NCBI GenBank assembly: GCA_016209725.1
Contig: JACQVO010000021.1
Coordinates: forward strand, 1-21,144
Length of the DNA: 21,144 nt
Reading direction: 5' to 3'
Origin: Candidatus Methylomirabilota bacterium
GTDB lineage: Bacteria; Methylomirabilota; Methylomirabilia; Methylomirabilales; 2-02-FULL-66-22
Shown here in pieces: positions 6,887-12,774 of this stretch (position 1 is the first letter of the stretch; every line of letters starts with the position of its first letter). The notes beneath the pieces are model-generated. The model saw nothing but the letters and a program-made list of their open reading frames with translations. It had not been told where the DNA came from and did no database searches. Position numbers and translations under genes: made by a program.

Positions 6887-8470
6887 CGCCCGCAGCCGGA
6901 ACCGCTGGATCTTCCCCGTGGCCGTCTTGGGCAGCTCGGGGATGAACTCGATCCAGCGCGGATATTTGTAGGGGGCGATGGCCTCCTTCACGTAGGCCTT
7001 CAGTTGCTCCGCCAGTTCCGGCGACGGCCGGTGGCCCTCCTTCAGGACCACGTAGGCCTTGGGCTTCACCAGCTCGTCGGTGTCCTGGGCCCCCACCACG
7101 GCGCACTCCAGGACGGCGGGATGGCCGATGAGGGCGTTCTCCACCTCGACCGGGGAGACCCAGATGCCGCCCACCTTCAGCATGTCGTCCGACCGGCCGC
7201 AGTACCAGAAGTGCCCGTCGGGATCCTGGTAATACTTGTCGCCCGTCTTGACCCACTCCCCCAGCATCGTCTCCCTGGTCTTCTGGTGCTTGTTCCAGTA
7301 GTAGGCGGCGGCCGAGTCCCCCTTGATCAGGAGGTTGCCGACCTCCCCCCGGGGGAGGAGCCGGCCTTCCTCGTCCACGATGCGGGCCTCGTAGCCCGGC
7401 ACGATCCTCCCCGAGCTGCCCGGGCGCACCTCGCCCTTCCGGTTGGAGATGAAGATGTGAAGCAGCTCCGTGGAGCCGATGCCGTCCAGGATCTCCAGGC
7501 CGAACTTCTCCTTCCAGCGGTGGAAGATGGGGGCGGGCAGGGACTCCCCCGCCGAGACGCAGATCCGCACCGACCGGAGCGCCCGGTCGAGGCGCGCCGG
7601 CCCGTGACCGCCGCCCGCCTCCTCCTCCGCATCCGCCATCTGAAGCATGGCGGCGTACAGGGTGGGCACGCCGTAGAAGAGGGTGGGACGGCTGGTTGCC
7701 AGGACCTCGAAGATCTTGTCCGGGACGGGCCGCCCCGGATGCAGGACCGCCGTGGCCCCGACGCTGAAGGGAAAGTACAGGTTGTTCCCGAGGCCGTAGG
7801 CGAAGAACAGCTTGGCCGCGGAGAAGGTGATGTCCTGCTCGCCGATCTCCAGGATGGGACGGGCATACAGCTCGGCGCAGTACACCATGTCGTGCTGCAG
7901 GTGCACCGCCCCCTTGGGGAATCCCGTGCTCCCCGACGAGTACAGCCAGAAGGCCACGTCGTCCCGGGAGGTGTCGGCCGCCTCGCAGGTCGGAGGCTGG
8001 GGCCGGACCAGCTCATCGTACGCCACCAGGGATCCGGCGCCCTTGCCCACCACGATGATGTGGCGGAGATGCCGGAATCGGTCCCGGACGGGGCGGAGCG
8101 GCTCCCACAGGGCCTCGTGGACGACCAGCACCCCGGCCCGACTGTCGTTCAGCATGTACTCGTAGTCGGCCGGCCGCAGCATGGTGTTCATGGGGATGGG
8201 GACGGCGCCGATCCTGATGGCCCCGAAAAAGGCGGCCACGAACTCCGGGCTGTCCAGGCAGAGGAGGGCGACGCGATTCTCCATCTCCACCTTGAGGGAG
8301 CGGAGGGCATTGCCGAAGCGGCCCACCGCATCCGCCACCTCCTGGTAGGTGAAAGTCCTCCCCTCGCACACCAGCGCGGTCTTGGCCCCCCGGCCCTCCG
8401 CCAGGTTCCGGTCCACAAAGTGGGTGGCGACGTTGAAATGGTCCGGGAGATCCACGCGTGGTGCCATCAT
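6884..8470 (-). CDS. Benzoate-CoA ligase family enzyme (first paralogue)
   Basis: This is an ANL-superfamily aryl-CoA ligase of the benzoate-CoA ligase type, 528 residues. Motifs are YSSGSTGFPKG (ATP loop), KLFFAYGLGNNLYFPFSVGA, GIGSTE followed by LLHIF, the TGD hinge region, GRSDDMLKVGGIWVSP, and the catalytic lysine of KTATGK at residue 520. The His-Ile pair in LLHIF corresponds, from memory, to benzoate-pocket residues (His333/Ile334) studied in the Rhodopseudomonas enzyme, so benzoate itself is a sensible substrate. The first of two ATGs (8470) is used, with GAGG about eight bases upstream. The frame extends to 8548, but that part is non-conserved. It precedes hcrC and is separated from the oxygenase gene by a 321-bp repeat-filled gap. 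Confidence 0.92.
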   Translation of the reverse strand: MMAPRVDLPDHFNVATHFVDRNLAEGRGAKTALVCEGRTFTYQEVADAVGRFGNALRSLKVEMENRVALLCLDSPEFVAAFFGAIRIGAVPIPMNTMLRPADYEYMLNDSRAGVLVVHEALWEPLRPVRDRFRHLRHIIVVGKGAGSLVAYDELVRPQPPTCEAADTSRDDVAFWLYSSGSTGFPKGAVHLQHDMVYCAELYARPILEIGEQDITFSAAKLFFAYGLGNNLYFPFSVGATAVLHPGRPVPDKIFEVLATSRPTLFYGVPTLYAAMLQMADAEEEAGGGHGPARLDRALRSVRICVSAGESLPAPIFHRWKEKFGLEILDGIGSTELLHIFISNRKGEVRPGSSGRIVPGYEARIVDEEGRLLPRGEVGNLLIKGDSAAAYYWNKHQKTRETMLGEWVKTGDKYYQDPDGHFWYCGRSDDMLKVGGIWVSPVEVENALIGHPAVLECAVVGAQDTDELVKPKAYVVLKEGHRPSPELAEQLKAYVKEAIAPYKYPRWIEFIPELPKTATGKIQRFRLRA

Positions 8471-8791
8471 CTGTGGCCTCGCTTTCCCCGCCGGCCCGCT
8501 CGCACCGCCAGTACAAAACTGACAACAGATCCGCCTTTGGCGGAACACCCGGCCACTTCACCCCGGAATCCCATTTGACCGGTTGTCGGTTGTAAGTTCG
8601 CCACTTGAAATTGCCAGCCGGTTAGCCCGGATTATTCGTGAATTCGCTTCGTGGCTCGCGGCTGCCCCCCTCACCCTGTCCCTCTCCCACGGTGGGGAGA
8701 GGGGATCCAGAAGAGTGCCCCTCTCCCTCGATGGGAGAGGGCGCGGGTGAGGGTGTTTGAAGCCGTTCGTGAATAATCCGGGTTGGGCGGG
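8471..8791. repeat. 321-bp intergenic gap holding a large nested inverted repeat
   Basis: No gene is seen. Outer arms 8626-8642 and 8766-8782 (CCCGGATTATTCGTGAA and its near complement, two mismatches) enclose inner arms of the CCCTCACCC...CCCTCTCCC type and their complements, giving a potential hairpin of about 157 bases. Separately, 8530-8544 is a small TCCGCC-TTT-GGCGGA hairpin, and 8580-8596 carries CGGTTGT heptads. I found no convincing promoter in either direction. Confidence 0.75.
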
Positions 8792-9898
8792 TCAGCCCGC
8801 CCGGGGCGCGATCCAGCCGGGCTCCTGGAAGATCTGGTCCAGCAGCTCCTGGTCGGCCGGCGTGGGGAGTTGGGACGCCAGGGCGCTCTCGTATTGGCTC
8901 GATTCCACCGGTTCGCCGGTCACGCTGAAGCGCTGCCCGGCGTACGTCCCGATGGCCCGGTTGAACGTGATGTCCGGAACGAAGAGCTTGGGGGTGTCCT
9001 CCGGGATCATGCGGTTCAGTTTCTCCACCAGGGCCACGCATTCCTGCCGGTAGAGTTCCCGGTTGTGGGCGTTCAACTGCTCCTTGTCGGGCGAGGACGT
9101 GTTCTGGTCCTCGTCGTAGCGCCCCTTCAATCCCCACTCGTAGGCCCACTGCGAGGTCGCCGAGCCGTCCTTCCCGAACAGATCGAAGGCCGTGGGGATC
9201 CACTTGTTGAAGTAGCGCTGGATGATGGGCGTCGGGATCTTCCCCGCCTTCAGGATCCGGATCAGCCCGTTGTTGCCCGTCCCCAGGTGGAAGGACTCCT
9301 CCTTCAGCATGGGCCCCATGCTCTGCGCCAGGGGGGCGAAGGCCGAGAAGCTCAGCATCTTCAACTGGAACTTTCCGTCCCGGTCGATGAACTGGGTGTA
9401 GACGAAGAAGTCCAGCCAGTTCTTGACTTCCAGATTGAACGAGCCCAGGAGGCGCTGGTTGTAGTAGGCGTGCCGCTCCAGGAGTTTCTGCGCCTCGATG
9501 CGCCCCGAGTACCCGAAGTGGTTCACCAGGATGTGGGACATCTGGACGCCGTGCCGCATCTCCTCGCACATCACCCGGGCCAGGCAATCCAGATCGTAAT
9601 CGCCGGGCGCCGTCTCCAGGAGCCGGCGCTGCTGCTCCACCGAGGCGAATTCGGTGTCCCCCTGGACGACGATGAGCTGCTCCAGCGAGTCTCTGATCCG
9701 CTGGTCCGGGACGTGCTGGAGGGTCCGCCAGCGCGGCTGGCCCCGGAAGGCGCCGAAGCGGATCTCGGGGTGTTCCAGCTCCCCGTACATCGGCGCGGGC
9801 CGGTAGTCCCGGAGTTTGGGATGCTCGCGGAGACCGATCTCGCGCTGCCACTCGCGGAACAGATCGACCCAATCGTCAAAGGTCGAAATCCTGGCCAT
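8792..9898 (-). CDS. boxB: Compact BoxB-like diiron oxygenase (benzoyl-CoA epoxidase family)
   Basis: This is a homologue of BoxB, the diiron component of benzoyl-CoA 2,3-epoxidase, 368 residues against about 473 for classical BoxB. Shared segments include VVQGDTEFASVEQQR and DRDGKFQL. All six expected iron ligands are present: Glu83, Glu113, His116, Asp172, Glu201 and His204. Their spacing equals that of BoxB residues 120/150/153/211/240/243 as I recall them. The shortening is about 37 residues at the N-terminus plus contracted C-terminal loops, so the catalytic four-helix core looks intact. It would insert oxygen into a CoA-bound aromatic ring. The electron-donating BoxA is not in the window. 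The start ATG follows an uninterrupted run of eight G that serves as the ribosome site. A different CoA-ester substrate is possible. Confidence 0.82.
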   Translation of the reverse strand: MARISTFDDWVDLFREWQREIGLREHPKLRDYRPAPMYGELEHPEIRFGAFRGQPRWRTLQHVPDQRIRDSLEQLIVVQGDTEFASVEQQRRLLETAPGDYDLDCLARVMCEEMRHGVQMSHILVNHFGYSGRIEAQKLLERHAYYNQRLLGSFNLEVKNWLDFFVYTQFIDRDGKFQLKMLSFSAFAPLAQSMGPMLKEESFHLGTGNNGLIRILKAGKIPTPIIQRYFNKWIPTAFDLFGKDGSATSQWAYEWGLKGRYDEDQNTSSPDKEQLNAHNRELYRQECVALVEKLNRMIPEDTPKLFVPDITFNRAIGTYAGQRFSVTGEPVESSQYESALASQLPTPADQELLDQIFQEPGWIAPRAG

Positions 9899-9912
9899 GA
9901 CCCCCCCCTATG

Positions 9913-9956
9913 AAATGCGGAATGCGGAGTGCGGAATCCGACCATTCCGCATTCGT
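9913..9956. repeat. GAATGCG heptad repeat with inverted tail
   Basis: Between the enoyl-CoA hydratase stop and the oxygenase start lie four 7-base units of GAATGCG type followed by the inverted CATTCCG/CATTC units. The transcript can form a short hairpin directly upstream of the oxygenase ribosome site. The same family occurs at 19862-19934. Confidence 0.8.
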
Positions 9957-9957
9957 G

Positions 9958-10740
9958 TCAGTGCCCGCGGAACGAGGGCACCCGCTTGTCCACGTAGGCC
10001 TGCAGGCCCTCTTTGGCGTCCCCGCTCTCGAACAGTTGCTGCTGCATCTCCCGCTCCAGGGCCAGGGCATCCTGGAAGCCCACCTCGATCCCCGACTGGA
10101 CGGAGCGCTTGATCCGCCCCACCGCCTTGCTGGCCTTGGCGGGCGGGACGAACTGCCGCGCGTAGGTCAGCACGTCGTCCCAGAAGCTGTCGGCCGGGAA
10201 GATCTCATTGACCAGGCCCAGCTCCTTGGCCTCCTCGAAGGGCATGTTCCGCCCCAGGACCATCAGCTCCAGGGCGCGGGCCTTGCCGATCAGCCGGGGC
10301 AGCCGCTGGGTGCCGCCGGTGCCGGGCAGGACCCCCAGTCCCACCTCGGGCAGGCCGATCTTGCCGCCGTCCTTCCTGGCCAGCCGGATGTCGCAGGCCA
10401 TGGCGATCTCCAGCCCACCCCCCACCGTGTGGCCGTTGAGCGCGGCGATGGTGAGCTTGGGCGTCTGCTCCAGCCGGTTCAGCGTCTCGTTGGCGTGCAG
10501 GCAGAAGTAGTATTTGAACTGCGGCGTCACCTCCGACAGCATCTTGATGTTGGCGCCGGCCGAGAAGAACTTCTCCCCCTTCCCGCGGACCACCAGGACG
10601 TGCACCTCGTCATCGAAGCGGGCCTGGAGAATGGCCTCGTCGAACTCCCGGAACATCTGGTACGTGTACGTGTTGGCGGGAGGATCGTTCAACTCCAGAA
10701 AGGCCAGACCCTTCTCCGTGCGGTATTCCACCAGGGACAT
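9958..10740 (-). CDS. Enoyl-CoA hydratase/isomerase (crotonase) family protein
   Basis: This is a 260-residue crotonase-fold enzyme. The oxyanion-hole segments are SAGANIKML (60-68) and HTVGGGLEIAMACDIRLA (104-121). Both glutamates typical of true hydratases are present at Glu111 (GGGLE) and Glu132 (LPEVGLGVLPGTGGTQRL). It is far shorter than BoxC, the roughly 550-residue ring-opening enzyme of the box pathway. It could act in later beta-oxidation-type steps or on the ring epoxide or diene product. It starts three bases after the TetR stop codon, with AAAGGAG inside the end of that gene, so the two are translated from one message. The family is certain; the substrate is inferred from the cluster. 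Confidence 0.9.
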   Translation of the reverse strand: MSLVEYRTEKGLAFLELNDPPANTYTYQMFREFDEAILQARFDDEVHVLVVRGKGEKFFSAGANIKMLSEVTPQFKYYFCLHANETLNRLEQTPKLTIAALNGHTVGGGLEIAMACDIRLARKDGGKIGLPEVGLGVLPGTGGTQRLPRLIGKARALELMVLGRNMPFEEAKELGLVNEIFPADSFWDDVLTYARQFVPPAKASKAVGRIKRSVQSGIEVGFQDALALEREMQQQLFESGDAKEGLQAYVDKRVPSFRGH

Positions 10741-10743
10741 GCG

Positions 10744-11424
10744 TCACTCCTTTCGTATGGGCCGCCGCAATGCGACCCCTCGCGGCGATGCTGCCCGCCT
10801 CACGGGATGAGGGGCCAAGTAACCCCGCAGGAAGATTCCCAGCATGAAGTCGGCCAGGCGCTTGGCGTCCCCATCCACCTCGGGCCGGTACCAGGTATAG
10901 ATCCAGTTCATGCTCCCGAACAGGCTCAAGGCGGCGAGGCGAAGCTCTCGCCCGTTCCCCCGCCGGTCGCCCCGGACCTCCCGGAGGATGGATACCAGGC
11001 CGTCATAGTAGCGCTTCTTCGTCTGACGGATCCGGGCCAGGTAGTCGCCCCGGAGGGACTCGGCCTCGTGCGAGAGGACCTTCATCTCCTGCATGTGGGC
11101 CAGGGAGATCTCCAAGTGGGTGAAGACCAGCAGACGCAGGCGCTCCAGGGGATTGTCCATCGCCTTCGCCCGCTCCTCGAACGTCTCCAGGATCAGCCGG
11201 AGGACGTGATCGCAGATGCGGAAGAGGGCCTCGTCCTTGCTCTGAAAGTAATAGTAGTGCCCGGCCAGGCTCATCCCCGTGGCCCGGGCCAGCTCCCGGA
11301 TGGAGGCGCGATGAAACCCTCGCTCCGCGAACACCTCGGCGGCGCGCCGGAGGACGAACTCCAGCTTCTGGTCGTAGGTCTGGCGGGCCTCGCCAGCCTG
11401 CCCGTTGGTGGGACTGGATCGCAT
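10744..11424 (-). CDS. TetR-family transcriptional regulator
   Basis: This is a 226-residue TetR/AcrR-type repressor. The N-terminal helix-turn-helix is visible in the run from LRRAAEVFAERGFHRASIREL to ATGMSLAGHYYYFQSKDEAL. The rest is a helical ligand-binding domain resembling regulators that sense acyl-CoA or aryl-CoA. The ATG at 11424 is used; an in-frame TTG at 11445 has no ribosome site and falls next to the operator palindrome. It is the promoter-proximal gene of the aromatic cluster. An 18-bp palindrome directly upstream suggests autoregulation together with control of the whole operon. A benzoyl-CoA or hydroxybenzoyl-CoA effector is plausible but not shown by the sequence. Confidence 0.9.
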   Translation of the reverse strand: MRSSPTNGQAGEARQTYDQKLEFVLRRAAEVFAERGFHRASIRELARATGMSLAGHYYYFQSKDEALFRICDHVLRLILETFEERAKAMDNPLERLRLLVFTHLEISLAHMQEMKVLSHEAESLRGDYLARIRQTKKRYYDGLVSILREVRGDRRGNGRELRLAALSLFGSMNWIYTWYRPEVDGDAKRLADFMLGIFLRGYLAPHPVRRAASPRGVALRRPIRKE

Positions 11425-11445
11425 GGCGTTTCCGGGATGGAACAA

Positions 11446-11463
11446 TTCGAACGAACGTTCGAA
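11446..11463 (-). promoter_or_regulatory. Palindromic operator upstream of TetR gene
   Basis: TTCGAACG-AA-CGTTCGAA has 8-bp perfect arms around a 2-bp centre. It lies immediately downstream of the -10 box, where a repressor would block the start site, and 21 bp before the TetR ATG. Size and symmetry fit a TetR-family operator. Confidence 0.72.
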
Positions 11464-11492
11464 TACCTACCAGGACCTCCAGCGGGTGTCAA
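11464..11492 (-). promoter_or_regulatory. Sigma-70-type promoter for the aromatic operon
   Basis: On the minus strand, TTGACA (11492-11487) is a perfect -35 box. After a 17-bp spacer comes TAGGTA (11469-11464) as a weak -10. Transcription would start inside the adjoining palindrome. The weak -10 suggests a low basal level. Confidence 0.6.
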
Positions 11493-11533
11493 GGGAAATT
11501 CCGGCGGGCCTTCCATGCTATCATACTATTGTA

Positions 11534-11562
11534 TTGACATTTTGAATCGATAGACATATCAG
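11534..11562 (+). promoter_or_regulatory. Sigma-70-type promoter for the RHH gene
   Basis: TTGACA (11534-11539), a 17-bp spacer, and TATCAG (11557-11562). It drives the gene at 11592 and is divergent from the aromatic-operon promoter about 40 bp away. Its -10 overlaps an 18-bp perfect palindrome. Confidence 0.65.
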
Positions 11563-11577
11563 TATGGCGCCATACTG
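11560..11577 (+). promoter_or_regulatory. Perfect 18-bp palindromic operator
   Basis: CAGTATGGCGCCATACTG is fully self-complementary. It overlaps the -10 box and start region of the promoter at 11534-11562. A further half-site, CATACT, lies at 11522-11527. The likely binder is the ribbon-helix-helix protein encoded 15 bp downstream. Confidence 0.7.
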
Positions 11578-11591
11578 AGGGACCCCGACCC

Positions 11592-11789
11592 ATGGCGGCG
11601 CAGAGATCGCGAAAGACGACGGATGCGGTGGAGGCCGAGCGGCTGCTCCAGGCCAAGCTGCCGGCGCACCTGGTGAAGGCCCTGCGCATCCTGGCCCTGG
11701 AGCAGGACACAACCGTGAAGGAATTGCTGACCCGGCTCGTGGAGGAGTACGTGGCGCAGCAACGCCGTGCCTCGGGAGGGAGGGGATGA
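11592..11789 (+). CDS. Ribbon-helix-helix DNA-binding protein
   Basis: This is a 65-residue basic protein. A short beta-strand segment (LLQAKLPAHL) is followed by two helices (VKALRILALEQ and TVKELLTRLVEEYVAQQ), the classical Arc/CopG-type ribbon-helix-helix pattern, which binds palindromic half-sites as a dimer or tetramer. The N-terminal 17 residues are basic and probably flexible. The start has GAGGGA nine bases upstream. The stop overlaps the next gene's start (ATGA), so the two are translationally coupled. The palindrome over its own promoter suggests autorepression. It resembles antitoxin DNA-binding proteins, but the partner gene encodes a lipoprotein, not a toxin. Confidence 0.8.
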   Translation: MAAQRSRKTTDAVEAERLLQAKLPAHLVKALRILALEQDTTVKELLTRLVEEYVAQQRRASGGRG

Positions 11790-12193
11790 GCCCGTCGGGC
11801 ACGCGCTGGAGATCAGGCCTCGGGGGGATCGGGCTGGCGCTCCTGGCGCTGGTGCCCGGCCTGGGGTGCGGCCCCGCGGCGCTCTTGATCATGACCGCCG
11901 CGGGCGGCGCCGCCGCCGTGAGCGGGGAACCCCAGCGGCTCGCCAACACCCAGGGGCAGGACTTCGACGAGCAGCGCGTCAGCCGGCTCCGGTCGGGGAC
12001 CCACACGCGGGAGGACGTGGTGAACCTGCTGGGGCAGCCTCAGACCAAAGTCTTCATGGAGCGCGGCGAGGAGTGGGCCTACCGCTACCACGTCCCGCCA
12101 TCCCTGCTGCGCACAGGGACGGAGAAAGTCCTGACGATTCGCTTCCGGAACGGCACGGTGCAGGAGGTCCGCTACTCCATCAGCGCGCTGTGA
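11786..12193 (+). CDS. BamE/SmpA-like exported lipoprotein
   Basis: This is a 135-residue protein. A hydrophobic N-terminal signal (about residues 11-27) ends in PGLGC, an imperfect lipobox, and a second hydrophobic stretch follows. The C-terminal half (RVSRLRSGTHTREDVVNLLGQPQ, then EEWAYRYHV and later strands) matches the BamE/OmlA fold, in which the threonine/aspartate-rich turn before LLGxP is characteristic. BamE proteins sit at the inner face of the outer membrane in the beta-barrel assembly machine; many stand-alone relatives have unknown roles. It overlaps the ribbon-helix-helix gene by four bases. It converges with the small lipoprotein gene on the other strand, with only 25 bp between stop codons. 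Confidence 0.75.
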   Translation: MSPSGTRWRSGLGGIGLALLALVPGLGCGPAALLIMTAAGGAAAVSGEPQRLANTQGQDFDEQRVSRLRSGTHTREDVVNLLGQPQTKVFMERGEEWAYRYHVPPSLLRTGTEKVLTIRFRNGTVQEVRYSISAL

Positions 12194-12218
12194 TGTCGCC
12201 GACGGCTCGACCGCGCGC

Positions 12219-12371
12219 CTACGGGGCGATGACTTTCTTGGCGTCGCGGATGACCGACAGGAGATCTCGCACGAATTCGTGCGTCGTGGCACAGCCTGCC
12301 GCGGAAAGGGTCAGGACCACCAGGAGAAGGCGGAATACCCTCCGAATCCAGATGGTCCACGTTCCACCCAT
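12219..12371 (-). CDS. Small (50-residue) lipoprotein
   Basis: This short open frame begins at ATG 12371. A basic segment and a hydrophobic core (VFRLLLVVLTLSAAGC) end in a textbook lipobox LSAAGC at Cys27. About 23 mature residues follow, ending in IRDAKKVIAP. GGGAG lies about nine bases before the ATG, and the gene begins 16 bp after the stop of the exported protein gene, in the same direction. The mature part is a short amphipathic stretch of unknown role. It is the last gene of the lgt operon, which encodes the enzyme that would lipidate it. I believe it is real because the signal peptide, lipobox, ribosome site and operon position all agree. Confidence 0.68.
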   Translation of the reverse strand: MGGTWTIWIRRVFRLLLVVLTLSAAGCATTHEFVRDLLSVIRDAKKVIAP

Positions 12372-12387
12372 GTTTGGGGGCTCCCGG

Positions 12388-12774
12388 TTACCGTGACCCG
12401 GACCCCTGGAATTCCTCCTGGCCCCGGACCATGTCGGGCGTGACGAAATAGGTCCCGGTGCAACCCACCCGGAGCAGGGACTCCGCCGCGGCCTTGCCGC
12501 CTCCCGTCACCGCCAGGCTGACCCCCGAGGCCAGCGCCATCCCCGGGCAGATTACCACCGCCTTGAACGGGGCGTAAAAGACGCTGCCCACGACCGCCGC
12601 TGCCGTCGCCAATGCCTGTGCCCCTGGCCGGTCGTCCGCCGAGGCGGATGAGGCCGCGGGCGCCGGCATCGGCGGGGGTGCCTGCTGGGCCCACCCCATT
12701 CCCGTGGCAACCACTCCGACCCCCAGCGCCAGCAACGCAATCATCGTGACCCGAAGGCCGCCGTTGCACGTCAT
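12388..12774 (-). CDS. Exported protein of unknown function
   Basis: This is a 128-residue protein with a signal peptide (hydrophobic residues about 9-29, possible cleavage after GWA) and an Ala/Pro-rich linker. The conserved-looking body has a hydrophobic stretch FYAPFKAVVICPGMALASGVSLAVTGG, then AAESLLRVGCTGTYFVTPDMVRGQEEF. The pattern of an aromatic-rich PFK segment, a TGG turn and a GTYFVTPD tail recalls small periplasmic or membrane proteins of unknown role in environmental Gram-negative genomes. Its start codon overlaps the LpdD stop (ATGA at 12771-12774), so it is translationally coupled. I do not recognise a function. Confidence 0.72.
   Translation of the reverse strand: MTCNGGLRVTMIALLALGVGVVATGMGWAQQAPPPMPAPAASSASADDRPGAQALATAAAVVGSVFYAPFKAVVICPGMALASGVSLAVTGGGKAAAESLLRVGCTGTYFVTPDMVRGQEEFQGSGSR

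Noticed and set aside
3919..6945. A 1008-codon open frame on the plus strand opposite hcrA and hcrC
   Set aside because: It is antisense to well-conserved Mo-enzyme genes, runs through the heptad repeats, and shows only low-complexity residue composition; it is a by-product of high GC.
11592..12193. Toxin-antitoxin pair, suggested by the ribbon-helix-helix protein with overlapping downstream gene
   Set aside because: The downstream protein has a signal peptide and BamE-like domain, not a toxin fold.
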